Shown: positions 1-7,334 of the stretch, piece by piece
Position numbering within the stretch: the first letter of the stretch is position 1
Layout: each line of letters starts with the position of its first letter
Assembly: GCA_900546465.1 (NCBI GenBank)
Contig: URCX01000021.1
Location: forward strand, 1 to 17,540
From: an uncultured Bacteroidota bacterium
GTDB lineage: Bacteria > Bacteroidota > Bacteroidia > Bacteroidales > P3
Length of the DNA: 17,540 nucleotides
Reading direction: 5' to 3'
The notes under the pieces: generated by a model
Seen by the model: only the letters and a program-made list of their open reading frames with translations
What the model was told of the DNA's origin: nothing
Databases searched by the model: none
Made by a program: the position numbers and the translations under genes

Positions 1-1747
1 GATTGGACGATGAGGTCGAAATCATGGTATTGTTCGCTATTGTAGGAATGCGAACCGAATCGGAGAAACAAACACCTCTTTCTATTATTGCCGAAGATTG
101 AGTACCCTCAATTCTTGCGTTCACTCTTATGCTGTCTGCAAACACTTCCGCTCCGAGAGTTGCTACTCTTGGTCGTGCATTGTCTGTATCCATATACAGG
201 AATGTTATGTTGCCTGTTGATGTGTTTTCGCTTATATTGCTTATCGGACGATTTAAGTTCACTCCTGCTCTGGATTTACTGTTAGGCGTTGTCTCGTCTG
301 TGAAACTTGTTTTATTGGATGTTCCGGGGAAAGGATTACCTGCTCTGTTGTTTGGATTTGAATTTGCTTCCATCAAGTCCAATCCCGGATTGTTAGGATC
401 GCAGTTGGCACAATTACTGTTCCAACCTGCAACATTTTTATTTACATGGAAAATCAGCATACCGTGTCCGGGCAGATAATAATCCCAACCGACCCGCTGC
501 CTGTTTTCCATTATGAAATATTCGTTTTGATTGAAGCTCATCTTATATGCAGTATTGCCGGAATGCAATGGCGGCAAGTTTACATTTCCCGAATCCGTCA
601 ATTCCTGTATTTGAATATAACCTCTTACTTCTCTTTCATGAGCCGACCATAACGGAGGGCATAATCCTTCGTTGTTGTAATTACCTCCTGCCATCAAATC
701 CCAAGGACCATGGTCTGCAAAGCTGCCTTGTTCCTCATAATCGGTGTCATAATAATCCGCCTGACCCAAGACGTGTGAAAATTCGTGGCAAATGGTTCCT
801 ATGGACATCGGTTTGGAATAATAAGGCGAACCTTCCTTTTCAGAAGATACCCCGTAATCAGATACATATACTCCGTCGATGGAATAAGGTGAGTATAATC
901 TTGAACGATGTGGCCAAATGGTATTTTCTCCACCACCCGAAGCTGCCGAATATCCCGCATAAAGAACATAAACACAGGATACGTAATCTCCCTCTCCGTT
1001 GGTGAATTGAGAGAAATCCACTTCCGGATTTGCTGCCTCTATGGCTTCTATCACCAAATCGCGGGCACGCATATCCGTATTCGTATTAGGATAATTCTCT
1101 CCGTAATAAGCCATTTCACGACTTGCCGTATAAGGCCCTGCAACCGTTGCTTCAACATTCAGTTTGCCGAAAGAAGAGGCTTTGAAATAATCTTTTACAC
1201 TTCCCTGATGTCCGTTTGCGGAATAGCCTATCTGATTGAACAAAGCATCGACCTCATCACGCGATGTCGTGAAAGCAAGATCGGAGTAACTCATAAGGAT
1301 AACAAGCATCTTATATGTCTCCTCTCCGTTTGAATTAAGGCTTTTGTGCATTGTTTTTTTGTTGAAGTTCTCTGAAATCTCCCAAAGTTGTTTCAAATAG
1401 GAAATCTGCTCCGGGGAGTAGAACAAATTCTTGTCCAAACTTGCGATAAAAGCCATCTCTTCACTCGTTCTTTCTGCAGGATTATGCGTCAAAACAGAAG
1501 AAGGCTGCATTCCACCCTTTCCATCAGAGATTGCATACACAAAATCGCCGTTTGCCGCTCTCATCAGCGTATAACCATCGGAAGTTTTTGCCCAAGCAAC
1601 TTTCTCATCCCCTTTAAGAGTAACCGTTACGGTCGTTCTGTCCGACTGTTTGAAGTCAATAGGATAAGGATATGCCGGAACGCAAAAAGCCTTCAAGCCC
1701 AAGCATAGGACAAAGGCACAAAAAAATAACAATGTTCTTGCTTTCAT
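1..1747 (-). CDS. Secreted M6-family metalloprotease, C-terminus cut by window edge
   Basis: The minus-strand frame is open from the ATG at 1747 to the left edge (582 codons, no stop). The N-terminus is a signal peptide (MKARTLLFF, then a hydrophobic stretch to about residue 22). The propeptide-like part that follows includes the DGYTLM stretch common in M6 precursors. The zinc site is HEFSHVLGQAD, fitting HExxHxxGxxD, with H321, E322 and H325. About 30 residues later GPWDLMAGG matches the Met-turn region of immune inhibitor A-like M6 peptidases. From about residue 535 a beta-rich segment with IERGVCFSDS resembles the fibronectin-III-like repeats that follow catalytic domains in many Bacteroidota secreted proteins. 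The gene is expected to encode an extracellular protease. Whether it ends in a T9SS sorting domain cannot be seen. A good -33/-7 promoter lies just upstream (1777-1807). Confidence 0.9.
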   Translation of the reverse strand, partial: MKARTLLFFCAFVLCLGLKAFCVPAYPYPIDFKQSDRTTVTVTLKGDEKVAWAKTSDGYTLMRAANGDFVYAISDGKGGMQPSSVLTHNPAERTSEEMAFIASLDKNLFYSPEQISYLKQLWEISENFNKKTMHKSLNSNGEETYKMLVILMSYSDLAFTTSRDEVDALFNQIGYSANGHQGSVKDYFKASSFGKLNVEATVAGPYTASREMAYYGENYPNTNTDMRARDLVIEAIEAANPEVDFSQFTNGEGDYVSCVYVLYAGYSAASGGGENTIWPHRSRLYSPYSIDGVYVSDYGVSSEKEGSPYYSKPMSIGTICHEFSHVLGQADYYDTDYEEQGSFADHGPWDLMAGGNYNNEGLCPPLWSAHEREVRGYIQIQELTDSGNVNLPPLHSGNTAYKMSFNQNEYFIMENRQRVGWDYYLPGHGMLIFHVNKNVAGWNSNCANCDPNNPGLDLMEANSNPNNRAGNPFPGTSNKTSFTDETTPNSKSRAGVNLNRPISNISENTSTGNITFLYMDTDNARPRVATLGAEVFADSIRVNARIEGTQSSAIIERGVCFSDSVRIPTIANNTMISTSSSN

Positions 1748-1776
1748 ATTCATCAAAATTCTTATTATTCAGCCTA

Positions 1777-1807
1777 CAAAGATATACAGTTTGCTCGATA
1801 TACCAAA
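1777..1807 (-). promoter_or_regulatory. Bacteroidota-type promoter of the M6 protease gene
   Basis: On the minus strand TTTG (1807 to 1804) is followed by 19 bases and then TATCTTTG (1784 to 1777). This matches the Bacteroidota housekeeping promoter (-33 TTTG, -7 TAnnTTTG). The -7 box ends 30 bases before the ATG at 1747, so the leader would be short. Its position directly before a gene with a signal peptide supports both the promoter and the start choice. Confidence 0.75.
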
Positions 1808-2085
1808 ATGCAGAGGCGAAAAATCGACAAAAAGCCATATATACTCGGCAAAAATCTTTGGAAAAGCGATGAATTTCCCGTAATTGCCTAATCGCTTATT
1901 TATCTGTTGAAATACGGCATTACCACAAAGGCTTACCGGCTTATATGTACAAGCCTTATACCGACAAATTCGGGCATTTCCGACATCATCATGCAAAACG
2001 AGCAAAAAACATAGAAATTTACACATAATCATAAATCCCGTAAAAGCACCTTTCCCTCACTCTGAAAATCAACTCTTTGCAAATC

Positions 2086-2154
2086 CGAAAATAAAACGCC
2101 GAAAGGATTTTTTGGAACGGCGTTTGGAAAAATTCTTTCGCCGTTTTATTTTCG
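2086..2154. repeat. 20-bp near-perfect inverted repeat upstream of prfA
   Basis: The left arm at 2086-2105 (cgaaaataaaacgccgaaag) and the right arm at 2135-2154 are reverse complements with a single mismatch, separated by 29 bases. A smaller pairing (AAACGCCG with CGGCGTTT at 2118-2125) is nested across the left arm and the spacer, so alternative folds are possible. A further copy of the GGGCGTTT word follows at 2161-2168. The element lies about 70 bases upstream of the prfA -7 box, so it is probably not in the transcript. It resembles sequence at 14537-14597. Confidence 0.75.
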
Positions 2155-2187
2155 CTTAAAGGGCGTTTCTTTTTCTGCCGATTACCG

Positions 2188-2207
2188 AGACATTTCGGGC
2201 AATGTCT
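2188..2207. promoter_or_regulatory. Short perfect hairpin overlapping the prfA promoter
   Basis: AGACATT (2188-2194) and AATGTCT (2201-2207) are perfect reverse complements around the loop TCGGGC. The dyad sits where the -33 element of the prfA promoter would be expected, which is a plausible operator position. No regulator is known for it, and a 7-bp dyad can arise by chance. Confidence 0.3.
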
Positions 2208-2225
2208 TTATGCCAAAAATTTTCG

Positions 2226-2233
2226 TACCTTTG
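2226..2233 (+). promoter_or_regulatory. Putative -7 box of the prfA promoter
   Basis: TACCTTTG matches the Bacteroidota -7 consensus TAnnTTTG and ends 24 bases before the prfA ATG. No good TTTG is seen at the expected -33 position (about 2203-2206 reads TGTC), so the promoter is either weak at -33 or regulated. Confidence 0.5.
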
Positions 2234-2256
2234 CGAACTGAAAATAAGACGGAATT

Positions 2257-3327
2257 ATGTTGGAAAAATTGGAGGCAATAAACGAGAAGTTCATCGAGAT
2301 AGAACGGCAAATGAATGAACCGGAGGTGATGAACGATATGAAGCATTATGTGAAGTTGAGCAAGGATTATAAGGACTTACAACCCGTGATTGCTGCCTAT
2401 AAGGAGTATAAGAATGTTTTGAAGAACATAGAGAATGCCAAGGAGGTGTTGAATACAGAGAGGGACGAAGATTTCAGAGAGTTGGCTAAACAGGAATTGG
2501 CTGATTTGAATCCGAAGAAAGAGAAGATGGAGGATGATATTCGTCTTATGCTTATTCCTTCCGACCCTCAGGACGGCAAAAATGCGATTTTTGAAATCCG
2601 TGCAGGTACGGGAGGAGATGAGGCGAGTATTTTTGCAGGCGACCTTTACAGAATGTACACCAAGTTCTTCGAGAAAAAAGGGTGGAAAGCCGAGATTGTG
2701 GATTATACCGAGGGAACCGTAGGCGGTTATAAGGAGATTGTATTGAATGTATCGGGAGAGGGTGTTTATGGTCAGATGAAGTATGAGTCGGGAGTGCATA
2801 GAGTGCAACGTGTTCCGCAAACCGAAACGCAGGGAAGAGTGCATACATCGGCTGCTTCGGTGGTTGTATTGCCGGAAGCGGAGGAATTTGATGTGGATTT
2901 GAAAATGAGTGATATCAGAAAGGATACTTTTTGTTCTTCCGGTCCGGGAGGTCAGTCTGTAAACACGACCTATTCGGCTATAAGATTGACTCACATTCCT
3001 ACAGGTATCGTTGTGTCATGTCAAGACCAAAAGTCGCAAATAAAAAACTTCGATAAGGCATTGACGGTTTTGAGAACAAGGCTTTTCGAACTGGAATACA
3101 ACAAATACTTGAACGATATAGCTTCCAAAAGGAAGACTATGGTTTCCACAGGAGACCGCTCTGCAAAAATACGAACTTATAACTATCCGCAATCAAGGGT
3201 TACCGACCATAGAATAAACTGGTCTATGCACAACCTTCCTGTCTTTATGGACGGGGAAATACAAGAACTTTTGGACGCTTTGCAACTTGCAGAGAATGCA
3301 GAGAGGTTGAAAGAAGCCGTAAGCTAA
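2257..3327 (+). CDS. prfA: Peptide chain release factor 1 (RF1)
   Basis: The product is 356 residues, the usual RF1 length. RF1 recognises UAA and UAG in the ribosomal A site and triggers hydrolysis of peptidyl-tRNA. The GGQ motif is at residues 231-233 within SSGPGGQSVNTT, and its glutamine contacts the peptidyl-transferase centre. The codon-recognition tripeptide of the PxT type is PQT (187-189) in RVPQTETQGR; RF2 would have SPF, so this is RF1. RAGTGGDEA (115-123) is the conserved start of the central domain, and the first 100 residues form the helical domain 1. The ATG is preceded by an A-rich leader and a -7 box at 2226. Two hairpins follow the stop before porZ. Nothing unusual is seen in the protein. 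Confidence 0.97.
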   Translation: MLEKLEAINEKFIEIERQMNEPEVMNDMKHYVKLSKDYKDLQPVIAAYKEYKNVLKNIENAKEVLNTERDEDFRELAKQELADLNPKKEKMEDDIRLMLIPSDPQDGKNAIFEIRAGTGGDEASIFAGDLYRMYTKFFEKKGWKAEIVDYTEGTVGGYKEIVLNVSGEGVYGQMKYESGVHRVQRVPQTETQGRVHTSAASVVVLPEAEEFDVDLKMSDIRKDTFCSSGPGGQSVNTTYSAIRLTHIPTGIVVSCQDQKSQIKNFDKALTVLRTRLFELEYNKYLNDIASKRKTMVSTGDRSAKIRTYNYPQSRVTDHRINWSMHNLPVFMDGEIQELLDALQLAENAERLKEAVS

Positions 3328-3334
3328 AAAAATG

Positions 3335-3356
3335 ATTGCAATATTCCGATTGCAAT
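3335..3356 (+). terminator. Small hairpin just after prfA
   Basis: Two copies of the palindromic octamer ATTGCAAT (3335-3342 and 3349-3356) are separated by six bases, giving a perfect 8-bp stem 7 bases after the prfA stop. There is no T-run directly after it, so it may be a 3'-end stabilising hairpin instead of an efficient terminator. Confidence 0.4.
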
Positions 3357-3377
3357 GACAAATAATGAGATTTGCAA

Positions 3378-3415
3378 AATAACAAGCGTGAAGCCTGCGT
3401 TTTACGCTTGTTATT
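3378..3415 (+). terminator. 12-bp perfect stem-loop between prfA and porZ
   Basis: AATAACAAGCGT (3378-3389) pairs perfectly with ACGCTTGTTATT (3404-3415) around a 14-base loop. It is the strongest hairpin in this gap. The sequence after it is T-rich but lacks a clean T-run (GTTATATAATATCG). It ends 19 bases before the chosen porZ ATG, so it could instead act as a leader structure controlling porZ. Termination of prfA is the simpler reading. Confidence 0.55.
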
Positions 3416-3434
3416 GTTATATAATATCGTTGTG

Positions 3435-5780
3435 ATGAAAAGAGTTTCTTTTGCTTTTTTACTGTTATTGAGCCTATCCTTTTCGGCTCGGTCGCAATAC
3501 ATTGCCTCTTCTCTCGGACAATGGAGAGATCATTTGTCGTATTATCGTACGCATGCAGTGTTTGCTACCGGCAATTCTGTTTTGGTTGCAGCCGAATCGT
3601 CATTGTTTTACTTTAATAAGTACACCAAAGAAACGGAACGTTTCTCAAAGGTGAACGGACTTTCCGATGCAGGGGTGGGGGTTACCGGATATGATCCGCA
3701 GACCAAAGCCACGGTTATTACATACGATAATTCCAATATCGACATTCTGCAAAACGGAAAAGTGTATAATATTTCCGATATAAAGGTTCGCAGCATAGAG
3801 GGAAGCAAATCCATAAACGACATATACTTTTACAATTCCAAGGCTTACCTTGCCTGCGGCTTCGGAATTGTTGTGTTGGATTTGGACAGGAAAGAGATAT
3901 ATGATACTTATTATGTCGGCAAAAACAATGCCAAGATAGCGGTTAATAATATTGTGATAAACGATACTGCCATATTTGCGGGAACAGTTGAGGGTTTGCT
4001 TTATGCTCCGAAGAACAGTCCCGCTTTGAGTGCAAGTGAGACGTGGAAGAAGTTTCAAAGCATAGGTAATACGGGTAAAGCTGATTACAATATAAATTTC
4101 CTGCTTCAACCTAACAAAAGGCAACTTCTTGTAGGCGTTGCAATGGAAAACTCCACCAACAGCACTGTATATCTTTTCGACGGCAAAGATTGGACGACGG
4201 CTTTCGATGATGAGTATATTGCAAACTTGCGATTGTGTGATACAACTCTAATTTTGACGGCATACAGAAGTGTGAACCTTTATTCCGTCAACGATATAGC
4301 ACATAAAAAGGAATATTTCCACATGAGCGATGAATGGAATCCTTTGCATGATGTAAAGCTTGATATAAACGATATAACCATAGATGGAGAGGATTTGTGG
4401 TTGGCTCATGATTATCGCGGATTACTGCATTATGCAAACTTCAAGAAAGGTTCGCAGACTGTGGAAGGTTATTTCCCGAACGGTCCTTTGAGTAATGATA
4501 TATTTTCTTTAACCGTATCCGATGATGGAAAAGTCTATGCGGGACCCGGGGGAAGAACAATACAGAATGCACCTCGCGGACTTAGTGGAAATGTATGCTC
4601 TTTTGATGGCAGTTATTGGTGGGGCTTGGACAGAACACCGGCACTTGATACGATAAAAGACATTCTCAACGTAAGCATAGACCCACGCAACCCCAAGCAT
4701 ATTATGGCATCATCATGGTGGAACGGCGTTGTGGAAATATTGGACAATAAAGTAATCAATGTTTATACGGAGGCGAATACCGATGGTAAACTCCTGCCTC
4801 ACCCTTATTGTTTCAGAATTGCAAAAGTAGAGTATGACGAATCCGGAAACCTGCTTATAGCAAATTCCATGGTGCAGAATGGTTTCTGCTATCTTACTTA
4901 TAATAATGTATGGGGCAATTTCGACACTTATTCTTTCATAGGAATGGATGAAATACTCGGAATGACGTTGGATAAGACAGCTCATTACAAATTGCTTTGG
5001 ACAGCGGGCAATAAGATTTTGGTCTTGGACAACAACGGAAACAAAATACTGCTTGACCCTAATAAAGGTTCAAAAGACCAGACCACAAAGGTAAACTGCA
5101 TAACGCAGGATATGGACGGAGAAATGTGGATAGGAACAGACAAGGGTATAAAGGTGGCGTATAATATCTCCGATGTATTTAACAGCGATGACGGGGTACA
5201 TTCCAATTTAGAGTGTCAGAATATAATCTATCAGGAAGACGGCATAGCACAATACCTTTTGAATTTCGAGAATATAACCTGCATAATGATTGACGGAGGA
5301 AATCGTAAATGGGTAGGTACGGAGCGGAACGGTATTTATGTTCTTTCGCCTTCCGGAAACGAACAAATATATCATTTTACGGCAGAGAACAGTCCTTTGA
5401 TTTCCAATAGAATTATCTGCATGGCTCAAAACGGAATAACGGGTGAAGTTTTCATAGGCACGGACAGGGGGATTGTTTCATATAAAGCAGAATCGACCAA
5501 AGGAGCCGAGCAGGCAGGAAAGTTGACTGCTTATCCTAATCCTTTAAGACCGGGACATAGCGGTAAAATAGCCATCAAAGGTTTTGTGGCAGACTCGGAT
5601 GTAAGGATAACAGATGTTTCAGGAAAGACTGTGGCTCATATTAAATCCATAGGAGGGCAAGCCGTTTGGGACGGAAAGAACTTCAAAGGAGAAGATGTGG
5701 CAAGCGGGGTTTATCTTATCTTTTCCTCTGCCGAAGAAGGTACGAAGACCGCAACAGGCAAAGTACTTATAATAAGGTAA
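3435..5780 (+). CDS. porZ: Type IX secretion system protein PorZ
   Basis: The product is 781 residues from the ATG at 3435. PorZ is a surface protein of the T9SS attachment complex (with PorU, PorV and PorQ in Porphyromonas gingivalis) and binds anionic LPS used to anchor cargo. A signal peptide (MKRVSFAF, then hydrophobic residues to ARSQ, cut near residue 20) is followed by GQWRDHLSYYRTH, the family N-terminus. The body has the repeated beta-propeller blade pattern, for example EMWIGTDKGI, RKWVGTERNGI and EVFIGTDRGI. The last 85 or so residues form a T9SS-type C-terminal domain: AYPNPLRPG, then ITDVSGK, WDGKNFKGEDVASGVYL and a final GKVLIIR. Length and order match known PorZ. A frame extension to a TTG at 3372 was rejected because it enters the hairpin and places the signal peptide internally. 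recO starts 4 bases after the stop. Confidence 0.92.
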   Translation: MKRVSFAFLLLLSLSFSARSQYIASSLGQWRDHLSYYRTHAVFATGNSVLVAAESSLFYFNKYTKETERFSKVNGLSDAGVGVTGYDPQTKATVITYDNSNIDILQNGKVYNISDIKVRSIEGSKSINDIYFYNSKAYLACGFGIVVLDLDRKEIYDTYYVGKNNAKIAVNNIVINDTAIFAGTVEGLLYAPKNSPALSASETWKKFQSIGNTGKADYNINFLLQPNKRQLLVGVAMENSTNSTVYLFDGKDWTTAFDDEYIANLRLCDTTLILTAYRSVNLYSVNDIAHKKEYFHMSDEWNPLHDVKLDINDITIDGEDLWLAHDYRGLLHYANFKKGSQTVEGYFPNGPLSNDIFSLTVSDDGKVYAGPGGRTIQNAPRGLSGNVCSFDGSYWWGLDRTPALDTIKDILNVSIDPRNPKHIMASSWWNGVVEILDNKVINVYTEANTDGKLLPHPYCFRIAKVEYDESGNLLIANSMVQNGFCYLTYNNVWGNFDTYSFIGMDEILGMTLDKTAHYKLLWTAGNKILVLDNNGNKILLDPNKGSKDQTTKVNCITQDMDGEMWIGTDKGIKVAYNISDVFNSDDGVHSNLECQNIIYQEDGIAQYLLNFENITCIMIDGGNRKWVGTERNGIYVLSPSGNEQIYHFTAENSPLISNRIICMAQNGITGEVFIGTDRGIVSYKAESTKGAEQAGKLTAYPNPLRPGHSGKIAIKGFVADSDVRITDVSGKTVAHIKSIGGQAVWDGKNFKGEDVASGVYLIFSSAEEGTKTATGKVLIIR

Positions 5781-5784
5781 TCCG

Positions 5785-6513
5785 ATGACTTCAATCACCG
5801 AAGCTCTTGTTCTCAGCAGCATACCATACAATGATACAAGTCTTATCGTAAAAGCCTATACCAAGGATTTCGGATTGCAGACCTATATATTGCGTTCAGC
5901 CCGCAAAGTCGGCAGTAGAACGAAGGTGCAACACTTTCAATCTTTGAGAATATTGCAATTAGAGATAAGTTCCATGCCGAAAGCAAAGTTGCATAACATC
6001 AAAACCTCCTCTCTCATCTCGGGTTGCGAACAAACAGGCAGCAATATTGTCAAAACAAGTCTTGCAATCTTTATGGCAGAAGTGCTGAATCTCTCAATCA
6101 AAGAGAATATTCCCAATGAGGACTTATACTTTTTCCTTAAAGAACAAGTCATGGCTTTGGAAAAAGCCGAAGAAACCGCACTATCCGAGTTCCATTTGCA
6201 CTTTCTTATAGACCTTTCCGCCAAACTCGGCTTTCGTCCGTATGATAATTACAGCGAACAAGCACCTTTTTTCGACCTTCTTTCAGGTCAATTCACCCCT
6301 TCGCCACAAGACAAGGACGTCCTAAACCTGCAATCCTCACATTCACTGCATAACCTTCTCCTTGCAAATACCCAAATCACCCACCCGAAAAGCACCGCAA
6401 CAAGAATTGAACGCAGGGAATTATCGGACAATCTCGCAAGATTCTATGCCATACACATAACCACAGGTAAGATGATACGCTCACACGAAATTCTCAGCTT
6501 AGTACTATCCTGA
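5785..6513 (+). CDS. recO: DNA repair protein RecO
   Basis: The product is 242 residues, normal for RecO. RecO works with RecR to load RecA onto SSB-coated DNA at gaps and in the RecF pathway. The first 80 or so residues (TEALVLSSIPYNDTSLIVKAYT and onward) form the OB-fold with the typical pattern of a strand, then D-S-L-I-V, then F-G-L. The rest is the helical RecO_C domain, with FHLHFLIDLSAKLGF as the central conserved stretch. There is no CxxC pair, so no zinc finger is expected. It lies 4 bases after porZ and is probably co-transcribed and translationally coupled. There is no functional tie to T9SS; the linkage appears to be positional. Confidence 0.9.
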   Translation: MTSITEALVLSSIPYNDTSLIVKAYTKDFGLQTYILRSARKVGSRTKVQHFQSLRILQLEISSMPKAKLHNIKTSSLISGCEQTGSNIVKTSLAIFMAEVLNLSIKENIPNEDLYFFLKEQVMALEKAEETALSEFHLHFLIDLSAKLGFRPYDNYSEQAPFFDLLSGQFTPSPQDKDVLNLQSSHSLHNLLLANTQITHPKSTATRIERRELSDNLARFYAIHITTGKMIRSHEILSLVLS

Positions 6514-6826
6514 AGGGAAGTTTTATGAAAGAAAGCAGGATAAGAACAGCAAGCAGTTTCTCTGTATCTGCCTTTGAAGTTGCTTCTATAATTTCTTCAT
6601 ATATAATATAGCACACCTTTACCTTTGCTTCCCTCCTATCCTCTATAATTTCTACATTTTCCTCGGTGGCATCTGTCTTATTTGTGTTCGTTTTCTCCTT
6701 TTTCGTGTTCGGAAGCCGGATTTCAATGGGTGCAGATGGCGAAGTAATGTTGGATTTCGGGGAGATAAAGGCTTGATATGCGAAGTTGTGGTTGATTTTC
6801 GGGAAGGTGGCGTATTGAAATGTTGG
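6497..6826 (-). other. Stop-free frame without ATG after the PPTase gene
   Basis: On the minus strand a frame shifted +1 from the PPTase frame is free of stops for 110 codons, from after a TAA at 6829-6827 to a TGA at 6496-6494. The last 77 codons or so lie in the gap or the very end of recO. It has no ATG; the only usual alternative start is an internal GTG giving about 40 residues. It reads as a basic/polar stretch (IEIRLPNTKKEK), an acidic/helical part with EIIED and EIIEA, and a hydrophobic end (LLAVLILLSFIKLPF). It could be a frameshifted former extension of the upstream gene, the tail of a decayed gene, or chance. I do not recognise it, and no function is proposed. Confidence 0.25.
6585..6653. 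repeat. 12-bp direct repeat in the recO/PPTase gap
   Basis: TCTATAATTTCT occurs at 6585-6596 and again at 6642-6653, 57 bases apart. That is a multiple of three, and on the minus strand both copies read as E-I-I-E within the ATG-less open frame. No clear terminator hairpin was found in this convergent gap. Confidence 0.4.
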
Positions 6827-7316
6827 TTATGGTTTGGGGATATGGGGATTGCGGCAGAGAGATTGCAAACTTATGGAAACTGTCGGCTATACCTGTACCG
6901 GTGTATTTAACGTATGCTTCTTTGATTGTCCATAAGCGGGTGAAGGCTTCGGCTTTTTGTTCCTCTGCAATAGTGTCCAAATAGGTGGCTTCATCAGGGT
7001 GAAAGCAGCGGCGGACAAGCATTGGACGGTATTTGCGAAGCGGTTCAAGGTCTATGCCGATCGGGGTATCCGACAGAGCAATGGCTATGTGGGTTCGGCT
7101 GTGGGTAATATTGAAATGCAGCTTTGGCATGGCGGGGAAAAAGGGTTTGCCCTTCGGACTTCTCTTTATTAAGAGGTCGAAGGGCATTCCTTTGGTTTGT
7201 ATGAGGCTTCTCAGGTATTGTTCTGCCTGATGGCTTCGTGCTTCTCCGAGGTTTCGGGCATTGCCGTTGCCGTATTGCATGGCGGCATGCTCGAAACTGA
7301 GGATGTGATATTCCAT
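6723..7316 (-). CDS. Sfp-type 4'-phosphopantetheinyl transferase
   Basis: The product is 197 residues. Such enzymes move the phosphopantetheine arm of coenzyme A to a serine of acyl or peptidyl carrier proteins. The family motifs are in order: FNITHSR (68-74), IGIDLE (86-91) with the Mg-binding D89 and E91, and WTIKEAYVKYTGTGI (129-143) with E133 and K132, the WxxKEA signature. The length suits the Sfp/Gsp group or a short variant, and is larger than AcpS. No polyketide or peptide synthase genes are in view, so the carrier-protein partner is unknown; it may be the fatty-acid ACP. It lies 18 bases after fklB on the same strand. The C-terminus (HYFAICTH) looks complete although a shifted open frame continues beyond it. 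Confidence 0.9.
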   Translation of the reverse strand: MEYHILSFEHAAMQYGNGNARNLGEARSHQAEQYLRSLIQTKGMPFDLLIKRSPKGKPFFPAMPKLHFNITHSRTHIAIALSDTPIGIDLEPLRKYRPMLVRRCFHPDEATYLDTIAEEQKAEAFTRLWTIKEAYVKYTGTGIADSFHKFAISLPQSPYPQTITNISIRHLPENQPQLRISSLYLPEIQHYFAICTH

Positions 7317-7334
7317 TTTGATATCGCCAGACGG

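Larger units (their letters stand above)
1748..2256. other. Divergent intergenic region between M6 protease and prfA
   Basis: These 509 bases lie between two divergent genes. They hold the protease promoter (1777-1807), a large inverted repeat (2086-2154), a short hairpin (2188-2207) and the prfA -7 box (2226-2233). Between about 1810 and 2085 I see no convincing gene or RNA, only weak local complementarities such as AAGGCTT/AAGCCTT near 1930-1955. The short open frames here have no recognisable protein features, and one overlaps the promoter. Confidence 0.7.

Noticed and set aside
1769..2032. 87-codon minus-strand open frame upstream of the M6 gene
   Set aside because: It overlaps the -33/-7 promoter and reads as unpatterned Cys/Phe-rich residues with no family resemblance.
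3425..3432. TATCGTTG as a -7 box for porZ
   Set aside because: It has one mismatch to TAnnTTTG and lies 2 bases before the ATG, which would put the start of transcription inside the gene.
3372..3434. Upstream TTG start for porZ
   Set aside because: It would begin in the stem-loop and put 21 extra residues before a normal signal peptide.
6525..6611. 28-codon plus-strand frame after recO
   Set aside because: Short, Ser/Ile-rich and the mirror of the open minus-strand frame; no supporting signal.
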